Shown here piece by piece: positions 8,102 to 16,941 of a stretch of 64,000 bases of DNA. The notes under the pieces were generated by a model that was not told where the DNA came from, did not search any database, and saw nothing but the letters and a program-made list of their open reading frames with translations. Every line of letters starts with the position of its first letter. The first letter of the stretch is position 1. The stretch lies in NCBI GenBank assembly GCA_029210325.1, contig JARGPU010000001.1, forward strand, positions 196,126 to 260,125, written 5' to 3'. The stretch comes from Alcanivoracaceae bacterium. GTDB taxonomy: Bacteria; Pseudomonadota; Gammaproteobacteria; Pseudomonadales; Alcanivoracaceae. Made by a program: the position numbers and the translations under genes.

Positions 8102-10330
8102 TCAGCGCAGTCGGGCGCAGGCATCACCGAGCCGTTTGCCGGCGGTAGACAACCAGCCCCGATTCAGCGCCGACTCGGCACCATTGAGGGAGCTGCTGAT
8201 CAGCCATGCCTGCCAGTAGCCGACTTCCCAGCGGCTGCGTGCATCGGCCAGTCCTTCGCGGGCCTGGCGGATCAGACGCTGTGTATCGCGTATCTCTGCA
8301 TCAAGGCCCGTCGATGTCGACACCAGTCGGTAGCGGTTGGCATTGTGAATGCGCTTTTCCGCCTGGCAGGACGCGTCACGGGCGATCAAGTTGAAGCGCC
8401 GGGTGACACCATATTTGGTCACACCACCCTCAAGCGGTCTCACCACCTGGTTGACCATGGCATCAACGACGGCATCCAGAGTGGGAGACAGGTCTGGCAG
8501 CAGGAAGTCCGGCGTCTTCACCAGTGTGCGGAGAATAGCGCGGCGCAGCGGCGAGCTACCCATGATGATGGTGCCGTCCGGTGCCGTGTACATGGCGCCG
8601 ATGTTTTCTTCCAGCGCAGGCGTGGCGTTGATCCAGGCGCCCGTACCCCGATCATACAAACCGTTGTTCAGGGCCAGTGGCAGGCCCAGCTTGAAGCCGT
8701 TCAGGTTCAGCACCAGACCGTAACCGGAATGGATCATGACGCCGTTCTGGGCGATGGTGGCCAGATCCAGATTGAAGGCGCGAATCTCCACCATCGGGCC
8801 GGGCAGTTCCGTGCCAAGCCGCGCTTCCAGCACGCGACGAGCGCCCCGCAGAATGGTGTCGGCGGCGGTGCGCGCAAGGCCGGTATGGAAGCTGCGGTCC
8901 AGATCCGCCTGCCAGATCACCTCGGCGCCATCCCGACGGCTGTTTTCCTGAATTTTGTAGATGGTGGTAAGGGTGGGGTAGTAGATCTCGGCACCCACTT
9001 CCGACGACACCGCCAGTGACGCTACCGCGGCTTCGCCCACATCTACGCGCCAGACTTCCTGACACTGGCGATTGAAGGCCAGAGCCGCGCCAAAGTTGTC
9101 GGTGGTATAGACGCGCTCGCCATCGGCACTGACCGCCGGAGTGGAGGTGGTACCGCCATCAAAGGGTGCCTTGCAAACAATATTGAATGCCAGCTGGTCG
9201 CCGCTGCGCAGCAGGTCGATACGGTACAGCGCGCCTTTTTCCGACAGACCGTCGCCGGGATTGCTGTCGTTCTCATCAAGATCGGTGGAGGCCACCCAAA
9301 GGGCCTGGCTATTCGGATCAACGCTGATCTGGTTGCCGATCACCGCGCCACCGCCGAGCACCGCCAGTATGGGGGTAATGCCGAGCGCCTCGTCAAACTC
9401 AATGCCACTCTCTCGTATGGTCTGGCCCAGCAGGCCGAACAGATAATCAACCACGCGACTGGTCAGCTCTGGTGGCAGGTTGCCGCCAGAGAGCACGTTA
9501 TCGCCGCCGGTGGCCGGCGAGCCCGGCATCAGCAGCGCGCCGATTTGCTTTCCGGTGGCACGATCAAAGGCCATCAGGTCACCGCTGATATCCGCCACCA
9601 CCACGGCGTCCGCGGCCGGATGATAGGTGATGCCGAAGGTGCGGTGCGGCTTGTCCAGCTCACTGGCCAGTTGCGCGCCGTCATTTGTTGCCAGAGCGGC
9701 GCTAATGGACGCCGGGCGGGTAGGGGTGCTCCAGATCAGCCGCCCGGTGTCATCCACCGCCCAGGCACGAGTGAACGACGCCCCGTAGCCCACATCGCGG
9801 CCGCTGGCGGGATCACGCAGGACCAGCGTGGCGCTGCCGCTGCCATAGGTGGCCGGCAGCGCGGTGCTGCCAAAGTAGGTGCTGCCCAGTTGCCGGTCGG
9901 TGACAGTAAAGCGACGCTGGCCCTGTGGTGACAGCTTGATCATCAGGTTCTTGCTGCCATCGGCATTGGTGGTGGGCACCGCCGGCATAAACCAGCTGCT
10001 GCCATCGGCGCCAAACGCCGGACTCTCGGTAACAAAGGCGTTGCTCTCTGCGTTCCAGGTTTGTTCGAACACCGGTGCAAAGACGATCGGCACTTCATCA
10101 GTGGAGCGCACGCCTCCATGGATGGTGTAGAAGCGATCCAGTGACGGCAGCACCGGGTTATTCATTTCCTCGTCGGAGGCGATCCGCGAGCCCTGTGGAG
10201 CCCAGTCGGTTAGCGCCGGGCTGCTGGTGCTGCGGGTGAGACGGTCACCCAGGGCGGCATGGGCCGGCGTCAGAGTGGCCAGACTGGCGATGGCGGTGAG
10301 CAGTGCAGACAGCAAAAGACGGCTGCGCAT
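8102..10330 (-). CDS. Secreted PQQ-like beta-propeller protein
   Basis: Protein of 742 aa with a signal peptide (cleavage probably after AHA, residue 25). It contains several segments that look like beta-propeller blades of the PQQ-binding type, for example VVVADISGDLMAFDRATGK, RVYTTDNFGAALAFN and MYTAPDGTIIMGSSPL. The last ~100 residues, after about position 640, are helical and cysteine-containing. No catalytic motif of quinoprotein dehydrogenases is obvious, so a binding or scaffolding role in the periplasm or outside the cell is the safe reading. It is upstream of the AraC gene and downstream of a secreted hydrolase, all on the minus strand. Specific function not recognised. Confidence 0.75.
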   Translation of the reverse strand: MRSRLLLSALLTAIASLATLTPAHAALGDRLTRSTSSPALTDWAPQGSRIASDEEMNNPVLPSLDRFYTIHGGVRSTDEVPIVFAPVFEQTWNAESNAFVTESPAFGADGSSWFMPAVPTTNADGSKNLMIKLSPQGQRRFTVTDRQLGSTYFGSTALPATYGSGSATLVLRDPASGRDVGYGASFTRAWAVDDTGRLIWSTPTRPASISAALATNDGAQLASELDKPHRTFGITYHPAADAVVVADISGDLMAFDRATGKQIGALLMPGSPATGGDNVLSGGNLPPELTSRVVDYLFGLLGQTIRESGIEFDEALGITPILAVLGGGAVIGNQISVDPNSQALWVASTDLDENDSNPGDGLSEKGALYRIDLLRSGDQLAFNIVCKAPFDGGTTSTPAVSADGERVYTTDNFGAALAFNRQCQEVWRVDVGEAAVASLAVSSEVGAEIYYPTLTTIYKIQENSRRDGAEVIWQADLDRSFHTGLARTAADTILRGARRVLEARLGTELPGPMVEIRAFNLDLATIAQNGVMIHSGYGLVLNLNGFKLGLPLALNNGLYDRGTGAWINATPALEENIGAMYTAPDGTIIMGSSPLRRAILRTLVKTPDFLLPDLSPTLDAVVDAMVNQVVRPLEGGVTKYGVTRRFNLIARDASCQAEKRIHNANRYRLVSTSTGLDAEIRDTQRLIRQAREGLADARSRWEVGYWQAWLISSSLNGAESALNRGWLSTAGKRLGDACARLR

Positions 10331-10580
10331 GGGAGATTCCCTCTTGTTGTTTTGTTTGATCGCGGGGGAATCTTGTCAAGCACAGCGGCGTCGCGATTTG
10401 GCAAAATGGCTCATCGCGTCGATTTCAGTAAAAGGCATGAGGTCGCCACGCGGGCGGCACCTTTACTCTGCGTGGCAGTCAGGATTGATTAACGAAAGCA
10501 TGGCCAAGCACGTTTACCAGGCGGATCACGTGCATGGCCATGGAGGACGAGGCGCTCTCGGCGAAAGCGCTTACCGCCAC

Positions 10581-11573
10581 CTACCTGGGATTCTGAATAA
10601 AGAAATCGATCAGCTTGCGCCCGGTTTCCATGTTGGCGTAGCAGGTGAGCCAGTTGTTGTAGTCAGTGGTCGGGTGGCAGTGGCCGAACATGGGCAGGGT
10701 ACTGCCGCTGTGGCGGATGGTTTCCATGACCGTACCGTTAACGGTAAAGCGCATATGGTGGTGACGGCCCTTGCGCTGCAGCCCGCCCCAAGTGAAGACC
10801 CAGTTGGGCTTCGCATAACCGGGATCATTGACGATGGCACGGCTGACCACTCCACTCATCGCTTTGACTTTCGCTTCCGCATCGGCAATCGCGGTGGGGT
10901 GACCCGAGTCATCATCGCCGGACAGGATCAGGATCGGCTTATCCAAAGCGCAGCGGAAATCCTGACCGCCCATGGCATAGCTGGCAAACAGGTCGCGCAG
11001 GCCCAGCTCACAGTAGATGGCGTTGACGGTATTGCCGCCGCGGGAGAAGCCGTACATATGGGTGCGCCGGCGATCCACCTTATAAACGTCATACATGTGC
11101 TGGGTGAAGTGGGCGATATTCGGCACCTCGTTGTAGTACGCGCCACCAGCAAAGGAATCGGTATCGATAATCTTGTAGCGATCAAACACGTCGGTCAGGT
11201 TGGGCTGCACCACAATAAAGGGCGTTGGCGCACCGTAGCGGGTGGCGGTCCAGCCGAACTGGCGCAGCTTGGTGCCGGAATTTTCCACGTTCGCATTCAT
11301 GGACATGCCATGGTTATCGAAGATCAACCCGCAACCACCTTTCTCACAGCCTGGCGGCACGGTGACGGTGTAAACCACGTCGATGTTGTCGACCACGCAT
11401 TTAACGTTGATGGAGCCGATCCGGCCGAACCAGGATTCCGTGGAGACAGCCTTACCCAACGGGCAGGACTTGGTGGCCAGCGGCTGGTTATCAATCAGTG
11501 GCAGGTAGGCACTGGCGGTCGAACTCACGCCAGCCATGATCAATGTGACCAGCAGTAGCATTAACTTATTCAT
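10581..11573 (-). CDS. Secreted alpha/beta hydrolase, PHB depolymerase/esterase-like
   Basis: Protein of 330 aa with a signal peptide (cleavage after SASA, residue 22). The nucleophile elbow GFSRGG (Ser177) sits in a polyhydroxyalkanoate-depolymerase/feruloyl-esterase-like context. The acid is probably in LILSGDDDSGHP, and the catalytic histidine may be in MFGHCHPTT. Several cysteines (C37, C59, C76, C81 and later) suggest disulfides of an exported enzyme. Substrate uncertain: short-chain polyesters or aryl esters are possible. A 250-bp gap with nothing recognisable separates it from the beta-propeller gene downstream. Divergent from the TetR gene. The start has a strong GGAGGGA ribosome-binding site. 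Confidence 0.75.
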   Translation of the reverse strand: MNKLMLLLVTLIMAGVSSTASAYLPLIDNQPLATKSCPLGKAVSTESWFGRIGSINVKCVVDNIDVVYTVTVPPGCEKGGCGLIFDNHGMSMNANVENSGTKLRQFGWTATRYGAPTPFIVVQPNLTDVFDRYKIIDTDSFAGGAYYNEVPNIAHFTQHMYDVYKVDRRRTHMYGFSRGGNTVNAIYCELGLRDLFASYAMGGQDFRCALDKPILILSGDDDSGHPTAIADAEAKVKAMSGVVSRAIVNDPGYAKPNWVFTWGGLQRKGRHHHMRFTVNGTVMETIRHSGSTLPMFGHCHPTTDYNNWLTCYANMETGRKLIDFFIQNPR

Positions 11574-11761
11574 AGTCCCTCCGTTTATTATTTTTCAGGC
11601 TTGCGGGGCAAATATGGAACGAAGGTGCAACAATAAGAGGACATGCTCCACATTTGCGGTCAAAAAGCACCCAATTTGAGCCAGTAGCCTGCTATGCCTT
11701 TTTCAACATCCCAGCGAAGCTTTAAAGCTTTGTAAAACCACAGCCTCGAACCTTGCTCATT

Positions 11762-11780
11762 TTCTGAACCGGATTCAGAA
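11762..11780. promoter_or_regulatory. Probable TetR operator
   Basis: TTCTGAA (11762-11768) and TTCAGAA (11774-11780) form a perfect inverted repeat with a 5-bp spacer, 32 bp upstream of the TetR start. Size and position fit an autoregulatory TetR-family operator controlling the efflux operon. No second copy is visible in the short tetR-adaptor gap. Confidence 0.6.
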
Positions 11781-11812
11781 TCGTTCTCCCTTAAGCTAGC
11801 GCTGACCTGTTC

Positions 11813-12547
11813 ATGGCCATTCAGGACCGCAAGGAACGCCAGCTCGCCGACCGCGAGCAACTGTTCCTCGACGCCGCCCGACAGCAGATCTGTCAGGACG
11901 GGCTACTTAGCCTGCAGATGGCCAAGGTTGCCCGCGCCTGCGACTATGCCACCGGCACCCTGTATCAGCATTTTTCCTCGAAAGAGGACCTATTGGTTTC
12001 TATATGTAGCGATCTTGTCGATAAAAGAGTCGAAATATTCAATCGGCTGGTGGCTTGGGAGGCGCCCACCCGGGAACGCATCTTCGGCATCGCCGTGGGC
12101 GATATCATCTTTGCCCATCACTATCCGGAACACTTCCGCCTTGCCCAGTTCGTGTTTACCGAAGTGGTCTGGCAGGCCGCCTCCACCAGACGCCGCCAGC
12201 AGCTGCTGGAAGCCAGCAAGCCAATGGGCGATGCGGTGCAACGCATTATTGAAGCCGCCGTCGAGGCCGGCGATCTGGACCCTCGCGGACGCCCCCTGCT
12301 GGAGATGACCCTGGGCCAGTGGACCATGACGCTGGGCATGCACAATCTGGTTCACGCCGAAGGGGTACTGGAGCTATATAACCTGAGCGACCCATACCGA
12401 ATGTTGCTGCGGCAGTTAAACGCTCTGCTGAACGGCCTTGGCTGGCAACCCGAGCAAGATCCATTTGATGAAGTGGCACTTGAAGCACTGGTGCAACGTA
12501 TCAAGCGCGCAGTGTTTGCCGACCTGTGCCATGACTGCGATGAATAA
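11813..12547 (+). CDS. TetR family transcriptional regulator
   Basis: Repressor-like protein of 244 aa. The N-terminal helix-turn-helix is clear (LSLQMAKVARACDYATGTLY followed by QHFSSKEDLL). The C-terminal ~170 residues are a variable ligand domain. It is the first gene of a co-directional set with a periplasmic adaptor 41 nt downstream, then an RND pump and an MFS pump, so it most likely represses that efflux operon and itself. Ligand unknown. Divergent from the secreted hydrolase. Confidence 0.88.
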   Translation: MAIQDRKERQLADREQLFLDAARQQICQDGLLSLQMAKVARACDYATGTLYQHFSSKEDLLVSICSDLVDKRVEIFNRLVAWEAPTRERIFGIAVGDIIFAHHYPEHFRLAQFVFTEVVWQAASTRRRQQLLEASKPMGDAVQRIIEAAVEAGDLDPRGRPLLEMTLGQWTMTLGMHNLVHAEGVLELYNLSDPYRMLLRQLNALLNGLGWQPEQDPFDEVALEALVQRIKRAVFADLCHDCDE

Positions 12548-12588
12548 TTACTGGCAATTATCGAGAAGTTTTTCAAATAGGAGTTCCT

Positions 12589-13761
12589 ATGAGTAAGCGC
12601 ATGATCATCATGCTGGTCGCCTGTGTCGTTGTGTTCGGCCTGGTGTTTGGACTTAAAGGCGTGCTGAACTTTGGCATGAACCAGTTCTTCGACAACATGC
12701 CCATGCCAGCGGCCACCATCACTGCCACTGAGGCTGTTTCGGATGAGTGGGTGCTAGCGCTGGATGCGGTCGGCACAGTACGCGCCGTCAATGGTGTTGA
12801 GGTGACTACTCAGGTGGCCGGTGAAGTGGAAAAAATTCACTTCAGCTCTGGCGACGAAGTAGAGGAGGGTGCGGTACTGGTATCACTGGATGCGCGCACC
12901 GACAGCGCCCAGTTGAAGGCACTGGAGGCCGCCGCCCGACTTGCAGAGCAGGAATACGAGCGCTTTCAAACTCTATTCAAGCAGGGTTCCATTTCTCGCT
13001 CAGAACTGGACCGCCGGCAAAGTGAACGTGATCAGGCCATTGCTACCGCCAATGCACAGCGCGAGCGTGTCGCGCAAAAAACTCTGCGCGCGCCTTTTAG
13101 TGGCAAGCTCGGCATCCGTCAGGTTGACCTTGGCCAATATCTGAATCCGGGCAATGCGGTAGTTACACTGCAGCAGCTTGATCCCATCTATGTGAACTTT
13201 TCTCTGCCAGAGCGTGACCAGGCGCTGCTACAGCCTGGCCTTGCCGTACGCGCCAGCCTCAGCGCCATGCCAGACGAGCTTTTCGAGGGAGAAATTTCTG
13301 CCATCGAGCCGGGCGTTGATTCGGCCACCCGCAACTTCAATGTACAGGCCTCCTTCAGCAATGAAGAACAGAAGCTGCGCCCGGGCATGTTCGCCCGCAT
13401 CAGCATTCGTCTGGCTGACTCGGAAGAGGTTGTGGTAGTGCCGCGCACTGCAATTCAGTACGCACCTTATGGCAACTCGGTGTATGTGATCACGGAACAA
13501 CAAAGCGAAGCCGTAGATGAGGAAAGCGAGGCGCAGGCGGAAGGCGATGCAACTGCCAGGGATCCTACTCTAATCGTTAAACGACGCTTTGTTAAAACCG
13601 GCAGCGAGCGAGGTGATCTGGTTGCCGTAACCGAGGGCCTGCAAGCGGGCGAGCGGGTGGCTACCAGCGGCCTGCTGAAACTACGTAACGATGCCACGGT
13701 AATCATCAACAACAAGATTGAGCCGTCGTCTGAAATCGATCCACGTCCTGACAACTCCTGA
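12589..13761 (+). CDS. RND efflux periplasmic adaptor subunit
   Basis: Membrane-fusion protein of 390 aa that links an inner-membrane RND pump to an outer-membrane channel. It has an N-terminal membrane anchor (residues ~5-25) with no lipobox. A lipoyl-like half motif GEVEKIHFSSGDEVEEGAVL is followed by a coiled-coil hairpin (~100-160), the returning lipoyl half (TLRAPFSGKLGIRQVDLGQY) and beta-barrel segments. A Glu-rich insertion near residues 305-320 is unusual. It is 8 nt ahead of the pump gene, in one operon with the TetR gene. Confidence 0.92.
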   Translation: MSKRMIIMLVACVVVFGLVFGLKGVLNFGMNQFFDNMPMPAATITATEAVSDEWVLALDAVGTVRAVNGVEVTTQVAGEVEKIHFSSGDEVEEGAVLVSLDARTDSAQLKALEAAARLAEQEYERFQTLFKQGSISRSELDRRQSERDQAIATANAQRERVAQKTLRAPFSGKLGIRQVDLGQYLNPGNAVVTLQQLDPIYVNFSLPERDQALLQPGLAVRASLSAMPDELFEGEISAIEPGVDSATRNFNVQASFSNEEQKLRPGMFARISIRLADSEEVVVVPRTAIQYAPYGNSVYVITEQQSEAVDEESEAQAEGDATARDPTLIVKRRFVKTGSERGDLVAVTEGLQAGERVATSGLLKLRNDATVIINNKIEPSSEIDPRPDNS

Positions 13762-13769
13762 GGTCGGGT

Positions 13770-16700
13770 ATGAACTTTACTGAAATTTTTATTCGCAAAC
13801 CGGTACTGGCCTCAGTGGTCAGTCTGGTGATTCTGTTGCTGGGCTTGCGCGCCGCGACGGAACTGAACGTGCGCCAGTATCCACAGCTGCAGAATGCGGT
13901 GGTCACGGTGACTACCGTATATGTGGGTGCAGACGCCAGCCTTATGCAGGGCTTTATCACCACACCACTGGAGCAGGAAATCGCCAGCGCCGATGGCATT
14001 GATTACCTGACTTCAACATCTGTCCAGGGTGCGTCGGTGATTCAGGCGTTTATTCGTCTGGACTACGACCCCAACGAAGCACTGACCCAGATTGTTGCCA
14101 AAGTGAACAAGATGCGCAGTCAGCTGCCGCAGGAATCTGAGTCGCCAACGGTAGAACTGGCCATCGGCGACACGCTGTCTGCCATGTACCTGTCGTTCTC
14201 TTCGGATGTGCTGAATAACAGCCAGATCACTGATTATCTGGTGCGAGTGGTGCAACCAAAGCTGACCACGGTGGCGGGGGTCCAACGGGCCCAGATTCTT
14301 GGCGATCGCACCTTTGCCATGCGTGTCTGGCTGCAGCCGGATCGGATGGCGGCTCTTGGCATCACTCCTAGCGATGTGTATGGCGCGCTGCAAGCCAACA
14401 ACGTGCTATCCGCCGTGGGCAGCACCAAAGGCAGCATGATTGGGGTTGATCTGACCGCTGCCACCGACTTGAGTAGTGCAGAGGAATTCCGTCAACTGGT
14501 GGTGCGTGCCAACGAAGGCGCCATCGTGCGACTGGCCGATGTTGCCGAGATCGAGCTGGGCTCGGAGTCCTACGCCACATCGGTTTCCTTTAATGGCCGA
14601 AAAGCCACATTTATGGGTATCAACGTTGCTCCCGATGCCAATGCGCTGGATGTAATCGGTGCCGTGCGCGGTGTTCTTGAAAGTGATGTTTTCCCGCAGT
14701 TGCCACAGGGCCTTACCGGCGATATTCCCTACGACAGCACTGGCTACATTCAGGATTCCATTGATGAGGTAATCAAAACCATCATCGAAGCAATCATCAT
14801 TGTGATCATCGTGATTTACGGCTTCCTCGGCTCAGTGCGCTCAGTGCTGATTCCCACCGTAGCGGTGCCACTGTCGATGATTGGCGCACTGTTCCTGATG
14901 TTGCTAATGGGCTTCTCCATCAACCTGCTGACTCTTCTGGCAATGGTATTGGCCATCGGCATCGTCGTAGATGACGCGATTATCGTGTTGGAAAATATTC
15001 ACCGTCATATCGAAGACGGCATGGAGCCCATGGACGCTGCCATCCGTGGTGCCCGTGAACTAGCCTGGCCCGTAGTCGCCATGACCACCACCCTGGTGGC
15101 GGTATACCTGCCCATCGGTTTTCTTGGCGGCCTGACTGGCACGCTGTTTGTCGAGTTCGCCTTTTCACTGGCCGGCGCTGTACTGCTATCCGGTGTGATT
15201 GCGCTGACCCTGTCGCCGATGATGTGCGCCAAATTGCTTAAGGCCCACCCACAAGGGGAAGGTAAAACCGGCATTGAGGCGTGGCTGGACGAAAAGTTCA
15301 CCGCTCTGCAGCACAGCTATCAGCGCAAGCTGCACAGCGCTCTGGATGAAAAGCAGGTCATGCTGGCATTCGGTGGCATTGTTCTGGCGAGCTGCTACTT
15401 CCTGTTTGTGTCCACACCAAACGAACTCGAGCCACAGGAAGATCAGGGTTTCGTGCTGGCCATCGCCCAAGGTGATCCGGGCATGACGCTGGATTACCTG
15501 GAAACCTATACCAGCGAGATGAACACCATTGCTGACGACCTTCCCGAAGTGGAGAACCTGTTTCTGCTAAATGGTATCGGTGGCGCTGGCGCTGCGACTA
15601 ACAGTGCATTTGCCGGCTTTGTGTTGAACTCATGGAATGAACGGGATCGCAATACCATGTCGGTACAGCAATCAATCGATAAGCAATTATCCCAGATTGC
15701 CGGCATCCAGTTGTTCAGCTTCGTCCCGCCATCGTTACCCAGCGCCGGCGGCGGCCCACCGGTGCAGTTTATTATCGGATCGACTGAGTCCGCCGAGAAT
15801 CTGATCGAGCTGGCAGATGAAGTGCTGATGCGAGCCTACCAAAGTCGCAAGTTTATCTTCATCGACAAGGACCTGAAGATCGACAAGCCGCGTATGGATG
15901 TACTGATTGATCGCGAGAAGGCGGCGCTACTAGGTGTCAGCATGCAGCAGATCGGTATCGAGCTGGGCGCCATGCTATCCGGCGGCTTTGCCAATCGCTT
16001 TGCTCTGGAGAACCGTTCCTACAAAGTGATCCCTCAGGTACAGCGCAGTGACCGGCTGACTGCTTCGCAGTTAGAGCAGTATTACATCCGCACTGCGGCC
16101 GGCGAGCTTATTCCGTTATCGACCATCGTTAGCTTGCGAGAAATGGTGGAGCCGCAGCAGCTGAAGCGATTCCAGCAGTTGAATGCTGTCACCCTGTCAG
16201 GGGTGCCACGCCCGGGGGTTACTCTGGGCGATGCACTTGAGGTACTTGATCAAGCCGCCGCCGAAGTATTGCCACCGGGATACTCGGTTGATTACGCCGG
16301 TCAGGCACGCCAGTTGAAGACCGAAGGCGGCGGCCTGGTGCTGACATTCTTCTTTGCACTGGTGATCATCTATCTGGTGTTGGCTGCCCAGTTCGAATCA
16401 TGGCGCGACCCACTTATCATGCTGGTCACGGTACCGATGTCTGTCTGTGGTGCCATGCTGGCGCTGAACGTAGTCGCCATCATCAACGGTATCGGCGGCA
16501 TGGTAGCCGGTATGACCGGCGGGCAGTTCGAGCCATTCCCCGGCGCCAGTATGAATATTTATACTCAGGTGGGTCTGGTGACACTGATCGGGGTCATTTC
16601 CAAGCACGGCATCCTGATCGTGGAATTTGCCAACAAGCTTCAAGAAGAGGGAAGAAGCAGGCGTGAGGCAATCGAAGAGGCTTCGTCCATTCGTCTGCGC

Positions 16701-16919
16701 CCGGTATTGATGACCACTGCGGCGCTGGTATTGGCGATGATCCCACTGCTGATTGCCACCGGGCCAGGTAATGGCGCGAGGTTCGCAATGGGTCTGGTGG
16801 TATCCACCGGCATGACCATTGGTACCGCCTTTACTCTGTTTATTGTTCCTGCGGTGTATATGTATATTGGCCGCGACCTTCAGGCGACAAATAATGCATC
16901 GGTAGCAACCGCGCACTGA
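13770..16919 (+). CDS. RND multidrug efflux transporter (AcrB/MexB-like)
   Basis: Proton-driven inner-membrane pump of the HAE1 family, 1049 aa (full length). The N-terminus MNFTEIFIRKPVLASVVSLV is typical. The proton-relay pair Asp-Asp is in GIVVDDAIIVLENIHRHI (TM4), and the second half has FFALVIIYLVLAAQFESW and GVISKHGILIVEFANKLQEE. It resembles the MexK/AcrD/VexF-like group rather than AcrB itself, but the substrate cannot be read from sequence. No outer-membrane factor gene follows, so a TolC homologue from elsewhere must be used. Confidence 0.94.
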   Translation: MNFTEIFIRKPVLASVVSLVILLLGLRAATELNVRQYPQLQNAVVTVTTVYVGADASLMQGFITTPLEQEIASADGIDYLTSTSVQGASVIQAFIRLDYDPNEALTQIVAKVNKMRSQLPQESESPTVELAIGDTLSAMYLSFSSDVLNNSQITDYLVRVVQPKLTTVAGVQRAQILGDRTFAMRVWLQPDRMAALGITPSDVYGALQANNVLSAVGSTKGSMIGVDLTAATDLSSAEEFRQLVVRANEGAIVRLADVAEIELGSESYATSVSFNGRKATFMGINVAPDANALDVIGAVRGVLESDVFPQLPQGLTGDIPYDSTGYIQDSIDEVIKTIIEAIIIVIIVIYGFLGSVRSVLIPTVAVPLSMIGALFLMLLMGFSINLLTLLAMVLAIGIVVDDAIIVLENIHRHIEDGMEPMDAAIRGARELAWPVVAMTTTLVAVYLPIGFLGGLTGTLFVEFAFSLAGAVLLSGVIALTLSPMMCAKLLKAHPQGEGKTGIEAWLDEKFTALQHSYQRKLHSALDEKQVMLAFGGIVLASCYFLFVSTPNELEPQEDQGFVLAIAQGDPGMTLDYLETYTSEMNTIADDLPEVENLFLLNGIGGAGAATNSAFAGFVLNSWNERDRNTMSVQQSIDKQLSQIAGIQLFSFVPPSLPSAGGGPPVQFIIGSTESAENLIELADEVLMRAYQSRKFIFIDKDLKIDKPRMDVLIDREKAALLGVSMQQIGIELGAMLSGGFANRFALENRSYKVIPQVQRSDRLTASQLEQYYIRTAAGELIPLSTIVSLREMVEPQQLKRFQQLNAVTLSGVPRPGVTLGDALEVLDQAAAEVLPPGYSVDYAGQARQLKTEGGGLVLTFFFALVIIYLVLAAQFESWRDPLIMLVTVPMSVCGAMLALNVVAIINGIGGMVAGMTGGQFEPFPGASMNIYTQVGLVTLIGVISKHGILIVEFANKLQEEGRSRREAIEEASSIRLRPVLMTTAALVLAMIPLLIATGPGNGARFAMGLVVSTGMTIGTAFTLFIVPAVYMYIGRDLQATNNASVATAH

Positions 16920-16941
16920 AGCGCTCTGGAAATCGGACAAA

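Noticed and set aside
10227-11558. Long plus-strand open frame opposite the secreted esterase and the start of the beta-propeller gene
   Set aside because: It is antisense to two genes with clear signal peptides and catalytic motifs, has no family features and arises from GC-rich codon bias.
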